Source: Flavobacteriales bacterium (GTDB lineage Bacteria; Bacteroidota; Bacteroidia; Flavobacteriales; Flavobacteriaceae). Taken from it: a stretch of DNA of 64,000 bases. The DNA is taken from the NCBI GenBank assembly GCA_017303755.1, contig JAFLBS010000003.1, positions 1-64,000 on the forward strand. The letters run 5' to 3'. The position numbers were made by a program, and so were the translations under genes. The notes beneath the pieces are model-generated. The model had not been told where the DNA came from. It ran no database searches and worked only from the letters and a program-made list of their open reading frames with translations. This document shows, in pieces, positions 26,837 through 34,658 of this stretch (positions within the stretch are counted from its first letter, which is position 1; each line of letters starts with the position of its first letter).

Positions 26837-27325
26837 TTAGAAACGGTATCTGATTCCTAATGCGATATCCGGTCCGAAGTTGTCTTCTCTAAAATCGTCT
26901 GAGTTGAAGTAAAATTCAGGTCTAAAATCTAACGATAATTGAATTGGCACATCAAAATTGTATTCGATACCAATATCTCCTGCAGCGAAAACGAAAGTTC
27001 CGTTGTCATCATAACCATTTTTATCGTAACTCCAACTTCCTAATCCACCACCTAATCCGGCGTACCAATTGAAACCACCATCGATGTTCCAAACCCATTG
27101 GTGCAATCCTACTATTTTAATCGCATCTACATCGTTGCTGTTTCTCCAACCCAAGTCGAATTCTAATCGTGTTTTGTTTGATAATCCTCTTTGGTATGAA
27201 ATTTCTCCTCCAAATCCGTCATTATCACCTAGTCTTAAACCTAGTGCGTTTTTAGAAATGTCTTGAGCGTTTGTGCTGAATGCTAATCCGATTAACATAA
27301 AAGCTGAAAAAATTATTTTTCTCAT
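26837..27325 (-). CDS. Small outer-membrane beta-barrel protein
   Basis: 162 residues with signal peptide (FSAFMLIGLAFSTNAQ) and alternating hydrophobic/aromatic strands ending in the outer-membrane C-terminal pattern IALGIRYRF (final Phe). It resembles small eight-stranded porin-like barrels. Last gene of the minus-strand envelope cluster, 37 nt after the lipoprotein gene. Role unknown. Confidence 0.8.
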   Translation of the reverse strand: MRKIIFSAFMLIGLAFSTNAQDISKNALGLRLGDNDGFGGEISYQRGLSNKTRLEFDLGWRNSNDVDAIKIVGLHQWVWNIDGGFNWYAGLGGGLGSWSYDKNGYDDNGTFVFAAGDIGIEYNFDVPIQLSLDFRPEFYFNSDDFREDNFGPDIALGIRYRF

Positions 27326-27362
27326 GTGTCTAATTTTAATTAATTTTTGTTTCTGTTGATTT

Positions 27363-27713
27363 TTATTCTGGGTTAATTGTCGTTGTTTCCAACTTTATTT
27401 TTTCTTGTTCTACCATTATTTTGGATTTGAATAGTTCAAACTGTATGGTCGATTCATTCAACTCCTTTTCAATGGTTTCTTTGTTGTTTATTTTGTTTAA
27501 AGCGATTTTGGCGTTTACTATTTTTAGATCGTTTTGATGTTGTATGTCATTCCAATTATTAACAGCAGTTTTGGTTTGCAAAACTTCAACCGAATCGACA
27601 AATTGGGAATATATTTTCACTTTTTTCTCAGCATTTTGTCGTTCTACATTTTTACATGAAATGATTGATAACAAAGCAAAACATCCGATTACAATCCTTT
27701 CAAAACTTTTCAT
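27363..27713 (-). CDS. Small lipoprotein
   Basis: 116 residues; signal peptide with lipobox LLSIISC (Cys20). The mature part is mainly charged helix (coiled-coil-like: KIVNAKIALNKINNKETIEKE). No recognised domain. In the envelope/stress cluster, 100 nt after the upstream gene, so it may have its own promoter. Confidence 0.75.
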   Translation of the reverse strand: MKSFERIVIGCFALLSIISCKNVERQNAEKKVKIYSQFVDSVEVLQTKTAVNNWNDIQHQNDLKIVNAKIALNKINNKETIEKELNESTIQFELFKSKIMVEQEKIKLETTTINPE

Positions 27714-27813
27714 TACTGTTGCATTTATTTGAAAACAAAGTTAATTGAGCGTTCAAATAAAGGTGTTACAGAATTTTTTACTTTCGTTATATAATTTAAA
27801 TCTGTATCAGCAT

Positions 27814-28155
27814 TTAGGACATTTTCTCGTCGATTTTTCTAGAGATAAAATACGTCATTCCGTATTGTAAGGCATAACCCATAATTTTTTTGATGAATGA
27901 GTTACTTTCGCCCATAATCATCTTTTTCGAAAGATATCCGCCAGCGATACTAACCACTGATTCGAGTAAATTTCTTCTAACATAAGGTGTTTCTCGAATA
28001 TCCACCAAAGCCTGATTCAAAAGGTTTACTGGTTTTAATTCATTGTAAACAAGGTGAAACTGCGACCGCATTTGATTGAAATCATTGCTGCGTTTTTCTT
28101 CCAGTTCTTGAATGAGATCATCAAGTCGTTCGGATTGGTTTTTATACGTTTTCAT
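27814..28155 (-). CDS. Uncharacterised protein of the YtxH/holin cluster
   Basis: 113 residues: an amphipathic N-terminal helix rich in Glu/Gln/Arg (SERLDDLIQELEEKRSND), then a mildly hydrophobic C-terminal half (VVSIAGGYLSKKMI; MGYALQYGMTYFISRKI) that may contact membrane. It overlaps the upstream holin-like gene by 14 nt, indicating translational coupling. Function unknown. Confidence 0.75.
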   Translation of the reverse strand: MKTYKNQSERLDDLIQELEEKRSNDFNQMRSQFHLVYNELKPVNLLNQALVDIRETPYVRRNLLESVVSIAGGYLSKKMIMGESNSFIKKIMGYALQYGMTYFISRKIDEKMS

Positions 28156-28531
28156 CGGTTTCTGTTACATTGGGTTGATGATTCATTTTGGTTTTCAATA
28201 ATTTCTCAATCACCAAATTGGTAATTGGTATTTTGATGAACTGATTGCTGAACAAATGCAATACAATCGCCAAAATCAGATAAAAAAGCGAAACAATCAT
28301 AAAACCCAAATAGTATTCGCCCATCATTTTCCCTATAAGTAGAGCAATTCCAATATTGACAAACAAAGTGAACATTGCAACAACCATCACAATTGCCATT
28401 CGTGCCATCAATGAAGAAGCCACATCGGCCGTTTTATCAATTGCATTCAATCTAAAAAGTTCCATACTGGTTTCAGTATACTTCTTTGCCTTATCATAAA
28501 GCAATTCGATGTTTGTTGCAGTGTTGTCCAT
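28142..28531 (-). CDS. Phage holin family / Holin-X-like membrane protein
   Basis: 129 residues; a soluble N-terminal helix (IELLYDKAKKYTETSMELFRL) then two membrane helices (MAIVMVVAMFTLFVNIGIALLIG; YLGFMIVSLFYLILAIVLHLF). This is the pattern of the Holin-X superfamily proteins that accompany YtxH genes in many bacteria and are not phage lysis genes. Likely envelope stress function, inferred from context. Confidence 0.78.
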   Translation of the reverse strand: MDNTATNIELLYDKAKKYTETSMELFRLNAIDKTADVASSLMARMAIVMVVAMFTLFVNIGIALLIGKMMGEYYLGFMIVSLFYLILAIVLHLFSNQFIKIPITNLVIEKLLKTKMNHQPNVTETDENV

Positions 28532-28546
28532 TTGTTTCAGAATTTA

Positions 28547-28816
28547 TTATGGATTTACTTTACCTTCCAAAGTTTTCAATTCTTCTTTTCCTTTTTCAAG
28601 CAATTCTTCCCCAGATTTCACTAACGAATTGTATTTTTCTGAAAGTGTATCCAAATAATCATCAAATCCATCTTTCAAATCATCTTTTGCTTTGTTAGCA
28701 CGATCAAGAATTTTCTTTCTTGTGTTAGTTCCTTTATCGGGTGCAAATAATACTCCTAAAATGGCTCCTACGGCTAACCCGCCAACTACTCCTAATACTA
28801 CATTACTTGTTTTCAT
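28547..28816 (-). CDS. YtxH domain-containing protein
   Basis: 89 residues: one N-terminal glycine-rich membrane helix (VVLGVVGGLAVGAILGVLFAPDKG) with the characteristic LFAPDKGTNTRKK turn, then a long charged helix. This is a classic YtxH-type general-stress protein. It sits between the lmo0937-like and holin-like genes with gaps of 15-20 nt. Confidence 0.88.
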   Translation of the reverse strand: MKTSNVVLGVVGGLAVGAILGVLFAPDKGTNTRKKILDRANKAKDDLKDGFDDYLDTLSEKYNSLVKSGEELLEKGKEELKTLEGKVNP

Positions 28817-28835
28817 ACGTTCTATTTTTTATAAA

Positions 28836-28988
28836 TTATAATTCTTTTCCTTTTATCAATCTTAGAATTATAGCGATAACTGCTATTACTAATAAGATGT
28901 GAATGATGTTTCCTAAGCTGTAAACAAAGAAGCCTAAAGCCCAAAGGATGACTAATACTACCGCTATGGTATATAATAAATTTTGCAT
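28836..28988 (-). CDS. Tiny lmo0937/DUF5670-like membrane protein
   Basis: 50 residues, beginning MQNLLYTIAVVLVILWALGF and ending LRLIKGKEL. Two hydrophobic helices separated by YSLGNIIH match the lmo0937 family of two-helix stress-associated proteins. It fits tightly in the gap between the YtxH gene (19 nt) and the outer-membrane protein gene (32 nt), supporting reality. Function unknown. Confidence 0.85.
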   Translation of the reverse strand: MQNLLYTIAVVLVILWALGFFVYSLGNIIHILLVIAVIAIILRLIKGKEL

Positions 28989-29020
28989 AATTTTAGTTTT
29001 TAATTGGTTAGTGGTTGTGG

Positions 29021-29665
29021 TTAATTAAGTTTTAACGCCATGTATAAACTCAAGTTGCTGTTTTTCCCATCAGGAGTTGTATAGGTTACACCTCCAAATG
29101 ATCGTTCTTTACCTACAGTTGATAATCCGTAGTTGTAACGAAACCCGATTCCTAAATTGCTGAAGTCAAAACCAAATCCGGCTGATAAACCAACGTCAAA
29201 TTTGTTGAAATCGTCGTTTTCATAATTTTGTTCAAAATCGAAATTGGCATTAGCACTTTCATTGGTTACTTGTGCATCAATTAAATAAGCGAAATAAGGT
29301 CCGGCGTGGATATTGAAATTCTTCATAATATTTACTTTCAAAAGCACTGGAACCTCAATATAATTCAGTTTGAATTTGGCTGTTCCTTGAGCGAACGCAT
29401 TGTCATACACCAACTCGGCTCCTTTTCTACTGTATAAAAATTCGGGTTGAATAGCTACTGATTCGGTAATGGGTAATTTGGCATAAAAACCCGCATTAAA
29501 ACTGGTCAACACGTTGTTGTCGTCTACATCTTCTGTGTAAAGATTCGAGAAATTCACTCCACCTTTCACTCCAAATTCGGCTCCCGTTGAAGTGGTTTGT
29601 GCGAACGTTAGAAAGGTTCCTAATGTTGCAACTACAGTTACTAAAATTCTTTTTGTCTTTTTCAT
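29021..29665 (-). CDS. PorT-type outer-membrane beta-barrel protein
   Basis: 214 residues with signal peptide (ILVTVVATLGTFLTFAQ). The mature start GAEFGVKGGVNFSNLYTED is the signature opening of the Bacteroidetes outer-membrane beta-barrel (PorT) family, and barrel strands run to LSLYMALKLN. Near the head of the envelope cluster, 12 nt after the next gene upstream. Confidence 0.87.
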   Translation of the reverse strand: MKKTKRILVTVVATLGTFLTFAQTTSTGAEFGVKGGVNFSNLYTEDVDDNNVLTSFNAGFYAKLPITESVAIQPEFLYSRKGAELVYDNAFAQGTAKFKLNYIEVPVLLKVNIMKNFNIHAGPYFAYLIDAQVTNESANANFDFEQNYENDDFNKFDVGLSAGFGFDFSNLGIGFRYNYGLSTVGKERSFGGVTYTTPDGKNSNLSLYMALKLN

Positions 29666-29677
29666 GGTGTTCTACTT

Positions 29678-30244
29678 TTAAATGTTTGTATTTGTTACTG
29701 CGTATTCTAATTGTATTAAACTTAAATTCAATTTTGTTTTGGACTGAATGGCTAAAACTTTAATGTCTACATCGGTTGTATTAATCTCTAAATCATCCAA
29801 TAATTTCATCTCATCTTTTATTTCCTGAACAGCTGTAGCGATAAAAGTCTGTTCATTCAAAATACTCATTACACTTGTGCTATTTGAATGAAATGGATTG
29901 AAAAGAACATCGGGCAATGAAATTAGTTTTTGTGTGGCTAACTGATTCAAATTCTCATTGATACTCAATTGGTTCAACTGTACTTTTCTTGAAACATTTT
30001 TTATTTTGTCGTTCAGTTTACTTTTCTCAATGTTTTCACATAGCTCGAGAAGATTCAGGTTCACTTTTGTAATTTCTACTAATAACTTTGCATCTTGTTT
30101 ATTGACTTCTATTTGTTGTTGCTCTGCAAATGATGATTGTTTTTTAGTATTTTTCTTTTTAAAGACGCAATCACTTAACAAAAAAGCAACTGCTACAATC
30201 AGCAATAAAAAAAGTAATGTATTTGATGTTGATTTCGTTTTCAT
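29678..30244 (-). CDS. Membrane-anchored DUF4142-like protein (tentative)
   Basis: 188 residues. An N-terminal hydrophobic segment (LLFLLLIVAVAFLLSDC) could be a lipoprotein signal or anchor. The mature part is all-helical, with KQDAKLLVEITKVNLNLLELC and a second helical repeat, which recalls DUF4142 (ferritin-like) proteins in similar stress clusters. The similarity is weak. First gene of the apparent seven- to eight-gene minus-strand envelope operon. Confidence 0.65.
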   Translation of the reverse strand: MKTKSTSNTLLFLLLIVAVAFLLSDCVFKKKNTKKQSSFAEQQQIEVNKQDAKLLVEITKVNLNLLELCENIEKSKLNDKIKNVSRKVQLNQLSINENLNQLATQKLISLPDVLFNPFHSNSTSVMSILNEQTFIATAVQEIKDEMKLLDDLEINTTDVDIKVLAIQSKTKLNLSLIQLEYAVTNTNI

Positions 30245-30356
30245 TTTAGCAATCGTAATCTATGGTACAAAGTTGCGACGGTTTGCAATGTTTCGTGTTA
30301 CACCATTTTAAACTAATCTTATATAATTTCTATTTTGACACAAAACACAAGCGCAC

Positions 30357-30381
30357 AAAAAAACCTCAATCGCTTGAGGTT
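30357..30381 (-). terminator. Hairpin upstream of the DUF4142-like gene side, downstream-facing
   Basis: AACCTCAA / TTGAGGTT stem, TCGC loop. On the minus strand it is followed by T5-7. It lies before the 3' end of no other minus gene, so it may separate the DUF4142-like gene's promoter region from the histidine-kinase operon that ends at 30410. Confidence 0.75.
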
Positions 30382-30409
30382 CTTTTATTAAAATAGTTTT
30401 AGTGTTTTT

Positions 30410-32194
30410 TTATGCAGGAAGATAAACCGTAAAAGCCGCGCCTTCATTTGGCTTACCCAAAGCGAAGATGTATCCTTTGTGGTTTTCGATGATTTTTTTA
30501 CAGATGGAAAGCCCGATTCCAGTTCCAGAATACTCGTCCTTTTCGTGTAATCTGCTAAAAAGTACAAAGATGCGTTCGGCATATTCTTGCTCAAAACCAA
30601 TTCCGTTATCTGTAAACGTTATTTTATGAAAATGGTCTCTTGGGTTATTGCTCAATTCTTTTACATCAGCGGCTTTCACTTTTTGATGCGTAATTTTGAT
30701 GATTGGAAATTCGTCTTTCTTACTGTATTTTAGTGAGTTGCTGATTAAGTTGAGAAATAATTGTTGTATTTGAAACGGAATTACTTCTAAAGTGGGAAGT
30801 TCATCACTCGTGATTTCAGCTTTTTTCTCGTTAATAATTTCGGCGACGTCTTGTTTGGCATTTTCAAACAAATCATTCAAATTAGACAACTCAAACACTT
30901 TTTCGGCTTTGTTGGTTCTTGAAAACTGAAGCAAATCGTCTATCAACAATCGCATTCGACTGGCAGCACTTTTGATGCGTTCAAAATACTGCTTTCCTGT
31001 ATCCGAAAAATGTTCCAGTTCTTTGTCTTCCAATCGCGAAATAAAGGTTTGTATTTTTCGCAGCGGTTCTTGTAAATCGTGACTGGCTACGTAGTTAAAT
31101 GCCGAAAGTTCTTTATTGTTTTGTTCTAATTCTTGATTTTTTTCTTCCAAAGAATGAAAACTTTCGTGTTCCACCGTAATGTCAGTAATCGTTCCGATGA
31201 ATTTTTCATTGCCCGATGAATCTTGCATGACTCTTCCGAAAGCGCGAACGTATTTTACTTCGCCTTGTTTGGTAATTAATCGGTATTGTAAATCGTCCAA
31301 TCGATTGGATTCTCTCATTTTGTCGCCTTCACCACGAACAAATTCAAGATCTTCTGGATGAATGTACTTTGTAAAATTTTCATTCGTAGCTTCAAACGAC
31401 TGTGGTTCTTCTCCCAACAATCGATATAAGTTATCTGAAAAATGATAGTTTTGAGTTTCTAAATCTCTGAACCAACTACCTGATTTACTTACAATTTCTG
31501 CCTGATTTGACAATTCTTGAAAAATGCTCAACTGATTGTTTTTGTGCTTAATTTTATTAAAATCAGTATTGACTTTATAATACGCCATTGCAATTAAACC
31601 CAAGGTAAAAATCAGCAATAAATAAATAAAATTGGGTGTTGTTTTGATGTAATCGTTGTTGATGTGTTCTCTTTCAACCAACAATTCATTTTCAATAGCA
31701 ATCATTTTATTGACTTGAGTTCTGATTTCATCCATACAGACTTTACCTTCTTTGAACGTATCAAAAAAGGCCTTATTCCGAATCTGATTGCGTTCAACCA
31801 TCAATTGCGTTTTGGAAAAATTCACAAATCGCTTGTTGATGTACAAATACAATTGCTTTAGGTTTTTCTGCTGTACTTCATTCTCTTTGGTGAGCTTTTT
31901 TAGAATGACAAAAGAGTTATTGACTTTCTCGCGGGCTTGAATGAAAGGAGTCAAATAAATAGAATCTTTGGTAATGGTGTAACCGCGATTACCCGTTTCG
32001 GCGTCTTTTAAATGCGAAATGATTTGTTCGAGTTCCAAATTTACTTTGTACGTATTGGTTACCAAATCATACGAATCCGACAAATCACCAATGTGTTTAA
32101 AAGTTATACTCGCAATAAAAACCATAATGATTACAGCTATTGCAAATAAAAACCGAATAATTACGGGAAACTTCTTAATTCTATTTCTAGGCAT
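30410..32194 (-). CDS. Sensor histidine kinase (CHASE3-PAS-HisKA-HATPase)
   Basis: 594 residues. Two membrane helices (about 11-30 and 186-205) bracket a CHASE3-like helical domain with the typical HLKDAETGNRGYTITKD motif. A PAS domain (about 240-345) follows, then HisKA with the phospho-acceptor His in YVASHDLQEPLRKI (near residue 368), and HATPase_c motifs NLISNSLKYS, FTDNGIGF and GTGIGLSICKKI. It starts 1 nt after a receiver gene, itself behind an AraC-type gene: a three-gene signalling operon. The HK class resembles bacteriophytochrome-like kinases; the ligand is unknown. Confidence 0.93.
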   Translation of the reverse strand: MPRNRIKKFPVIIRFLFAIAVIIMVFIASITFKHIGDLSDSYDLVTNTYKVNLELEQIISHLKDAETGNRGYTITKDSIYLTPFIQAREKVNNSFVILKKLTKENEVQQKNLKQLYLYINKRFVNFSKTQLMVERNQIRNKAFFDTFKEGKVCMDEIRTQVNKMIAIENELLVEREHINNDYIKTTPNFIYLLLIFTLGLIAMAYYKVNTDFNKIKHKNNQLSIFQELSNQAEIVSKSGSWFRDLETQNYHFSDNLYRLLGEEPQSFEATNENFTKYIHPEDLEFVRGEGDKMRESNRLDDLQYRLITKQGEVKYVRAFGRVMQDSSGNEKFIGTITDITVEHESFHSLEEKNQELEQNNKELSAFNYVASHDLQEPLRKIQTFISRLEDKELEHFSDTGKQYFERIKSAASRMRLLIDDLLQFSRTNKAEKVFELSNLNDLFENAKQDVAEIINEKKAEITSDELPTLEVIPFQIQQLFLNLISNSLKYSKKDEFPIIKITHQKVKAADVKELSNNPRDHFHKITFTDNGIGFEQEYAERIFVLFSRLHEKDEYSGTGIGLSICKKIIENHKGYIFALGKPNEGAAFTVYLPA

Positions 32195-32195
32195 A

Positions 32196-32642
32196 TTACA
32201 TTCGTAATAAAAAATTATCTTTATTCAAACCATTCGTGTGATACTGCCAATTGATGGTCACTACTTCTGACAAAATTTTTTTCAAAGTACCAAAATCATC
32301 GGGTTTTTTGATGTAAATATTAGCGCCTTGTACAAAGGTGTTTTCAATATCGTCTTCAGAAGCTGAAGTAGAATAAATCGCAATAGCAATATCATCAAAT
32401 TTAGGATTGGCTTTGATTTCTTCTAAACATTCCAAACCATTTTTTCGAGGCATATTCAAATCGAGAAACAACACATTGGGCAATTGCACATCGTCTTGAT
32501 TAAGGTAATTAATCAATTCAACTCCGTCATTTAGTGTTTTTACTTTAGTATTGATTTTCAATTCTTCAAAAGCATCAACAAAAAACAAACGGTCGTCTTC
32601 GTCGTCATCGGCTAATATAATATGGATATAATCGTGTTGCAT
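32196..32642 (-). CDS. Single-domain response regulator (receiver only)
   Basis: 148 residues, one REC domain: acidic pocket IILADDDEDDRLFF, phospho-Asp in VLFLDLNMPRKNGLEC, Thr/Ser and Lys switch residues in AIYSTSA and IKKPDDF. No output domain, so it likely acts by protein contact, in the style of RcpA/CheY partners of light- or redox-sensing kinases. It ends 1 nt before the start of the histidine kinase gene. Confidence 0.92.
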   Translation of the reverse strand: MQHDYIHIILADDDEDDRLFFVDAFEELKINTKVKTLNDGVELINYLNQDDVQLPNVLFLDLNMPRKNGLECLEEIKANPKFDDIAIAIYSTSASEDDIENTFVQGANIYIKKPDDFGTLKKILSEVVTINWQYHTNGLNKDNFLLRM

Positions 32643-32656
32643 TTTCTGTTGTTTAA

Positions 32657-33217
32657 TTAACTATTTTTTTGCGCTATTTCTCGGCGTTTGGTAATGATTC
32701 TTTGAAAAGCCGAAGGTGTAATTCCGGTTGTATTTTTAAATTGAGTACTCAAATGCGCCACACTCGAATAGTTGAGTTTATAAGCAATCTCGGTTAAACT
32801 CAATTTGCTATTGATGATCAATTGTTTGGTGTATTCAATCTTTTGAAGAATGATGTAATTCTCTATGGAAGTATACGTCACTTCAGAAAACAAATTAGAC
32901 AAATAACCATAACTATGATTGAGTTTTTCGGCCAAATACACCGAGCTTTTCACATTGGGTGCATCTTCACTAAAAACCATTTCAGTAATACAGTCTTTGA
33001 TTTTTTGTACTAATACTGTTTTCTGATTTTCGATGATTTCGATTCCATACTCACTCAATCCATCGGCCAATTGATCCATTTGTTCTTTAGAAATGGTTTC
33101 GAGGAATTCTACTTCACCAAAACTCACCACTTTGTGCTTAATATTGAGTTGGTTGAGTTGGTCTTCCAGTACTTTTTTGCAAACAGCATTGAAATCGAAT
33201 TTTACAAATAATGTCAT
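32657..33217 (-). CDS. AraC-family DNA-binding protein
   Basis: 186 residues: a short N-terminal domain (about 1-85; FDFNAVCKKVLEDQLNQLNI) and a C-terminal AraC helix-turn-helix pair (VYLAEKLNHSYGYLSNLFSE; LTEIAYKLNYSSVAHLSTQFK, followed by TGITPSAFQRI). The N-terminal part is common in Flavobacteria, but its ligand is not known. First gene of the AraC-REC-HK operon; 14 nt to the next gene. Confidence 0.88.
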   Translation of the reverse strand: MTLFVKFDFNAVCKKVLEDQLNQLNIKHKVVSFGEVEFLETISKEQMDQLADGLSEYGIEIIENQKTVLVQKIKDCITEMVFSEDAPNVKSSVYLAEKLNHSYGYLSNLFSEVTYTSIENYIILQKIEYTKQLIINSKLSLTEIAYKLNYSSVAHLSTQFKNTTGITPSAFQRIITKRREIAQKNS

Positions 33218-33290
33218 GTGAATAAGGTTATGAATGTAAAAATAACTAAAAAGAAGTTGGTTTTTGTGAAGTTGGCCTCTTATTTATCGA

Positions 33291-34418
33291 TTAAGAATGC
33301 AAAGCGGCTTTTTGACTTCTGATTTTTTTCCACAGTTTCAACCGAAGCATTCCGCGGTCTTTCAGATGTTTGTCTACAGGTTCACCAATTAAAAATCCGT
33401 ACGCTTCAAAACCCGGAATATGATCAAATAATATTTTAAGTGTTGCTGTAACGGGCAATGCTAGAATCATTCCTGCTGTTCCCCAAAGCATTGAAAACAA
33501 TAACAATGAAGTTATGGCTATAAAAGCATTGATACTCACTTTGGAACCTGTGATTTTGGGTGTGATGAAATTACCTTCTAAAAATTGGATGAACCAAAAA
33601 ATTCCGATTACGCCTATCGAATACCAAATAGAATCTTTGGTTGCTAGTGCAAATAATGCAGGCAAAATAGAACCAATTATGATTCCGATGTACGGAATAA
33701 GCAATAAAAATGCTGCAAAAAATCCGAAGAAAAAAGCATTCTCGATTCCGAGTAACAATAATCCAACACTATTCATCAATCCGACAATTATAATCACTTT
33801 GGTTAAACCCGACAAGTAATTTTGTTGCACTTGGTATATTTTTCGAAGAATTACATTAATATCTGATTTGGATTGCGAACGAAACAATTTGTAAACAAAT
33901 GTTCTAAAGAAAACACGATAGTACAAAAAGAAAAAAATATAAATCGGAATCACGATTAAATCACCCAAAAGCGAACCCGACTGTGAGATGAAATTGGAAA
34001 TTTGATTAAAATTACCTTTAATTATATTTTCTACTTTTAAATCATTTTGCGAAATCAAATTGTTTTGCTTCAACCCAAAGTTAGCATCAAAATACAACAC
34101 TGTTTTGTAATACAATTGTGATATTTTTTCGATGTAAGTATCACTTTTATCAACAAATACACTCATTTGATTGAAAATTAGAAACATCAATATCGATGCT
34201 GAAAACATCAATAAAGACAACGAAACTATTGTAGCTAATAAACGGCTAAATCTCCATCTTTTTTCCATAATTCTTTGAACAGGAAAAATCATTACACTCA
34301 GAATAATTGCTATGAAAAGCGGAATTATGAATGGCTTTAATACGTAAAGAATAAATACTATTGCAATAAAAGAAAACAATCCCAAAGCAATGTGCGTTGT
34401 TTTTTTGGCTGACTTCAT
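33291..34418 (-). CDS. AI-2E family transporter (UPF0118/TqsA-like permease)
   Basis: 375 residues with paired N-terminal helices (THIALGLFSFIAIVFILYVL; FIIPLFIAIILSVMIFPVQ), a long periplasmic helical stretch, and a C-terminal set of helices with the family motif FWFIQFLEGNFITPKITGSKVSINA. The family includes autoinducer-2 exporters and Na+/H+ antiporters, so the substrate cannot be assigned. Single gene, divergent from the S9 peptidase. Confidence 0.9.
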   Translation of the reverse strand: MKSAKKTTHIALGLFSFIAIVFILYVLKPFIIPLFIAIILSVMIFPVQRIMEKRWRFSRLLATIVSLSLLMFSASILMFLIFNQMSVFVDKSDTYIEKISQLYYKTVLYFDANFGLKQNNLISQNDLKVENIIKGNFNQISNFISQSGSLLGDLIVIPIYIFFFLYYRVFFRTFVYKLFRSQSKSDINVILRKIYQVQQNYLSGLTKVIIIVGLMNSVGLLLLGIENAFFFGFFAAFLLLIPYIGIIIGSILPALFALATKDSIWYSIGVIGIFWFIQFLEGNFITPKITGSKVSINAFIAITSLLLFSMLWGTAGMILALPVTATLKILFDHIPGFEAYGFLIGEPVDKHLKDRGMLRLKLWKKIRSQKAALHS

Positions 34419-34658
34419 AAAAGGGATTTTAAAAAAACTGCCTAAAAAGTGTTTATTATAACCATCAAATAATGTTAAACTTTGAAGGCAGTTTATTAAA
34501 TTATGTCAGTTACAAAGTTATCAGGACTGTTAAAATTTGAATTACATAATTTCGGGCAAGTGTTATATAATTTTATAAATAAGTAGTAACAAAATAGAAA
34601 GAATATAGACCAACTGAACACAATTTTATACCTTTACCTCAACAAATAAACTTCGATT

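Noticed and set aside
28142-28531. Holin-like gene as a phage lysis gene
   Set aside because: No endolysin or phage genes; the neighbours are YtxH and other stress-type membrane proteins, the usual context for this family.
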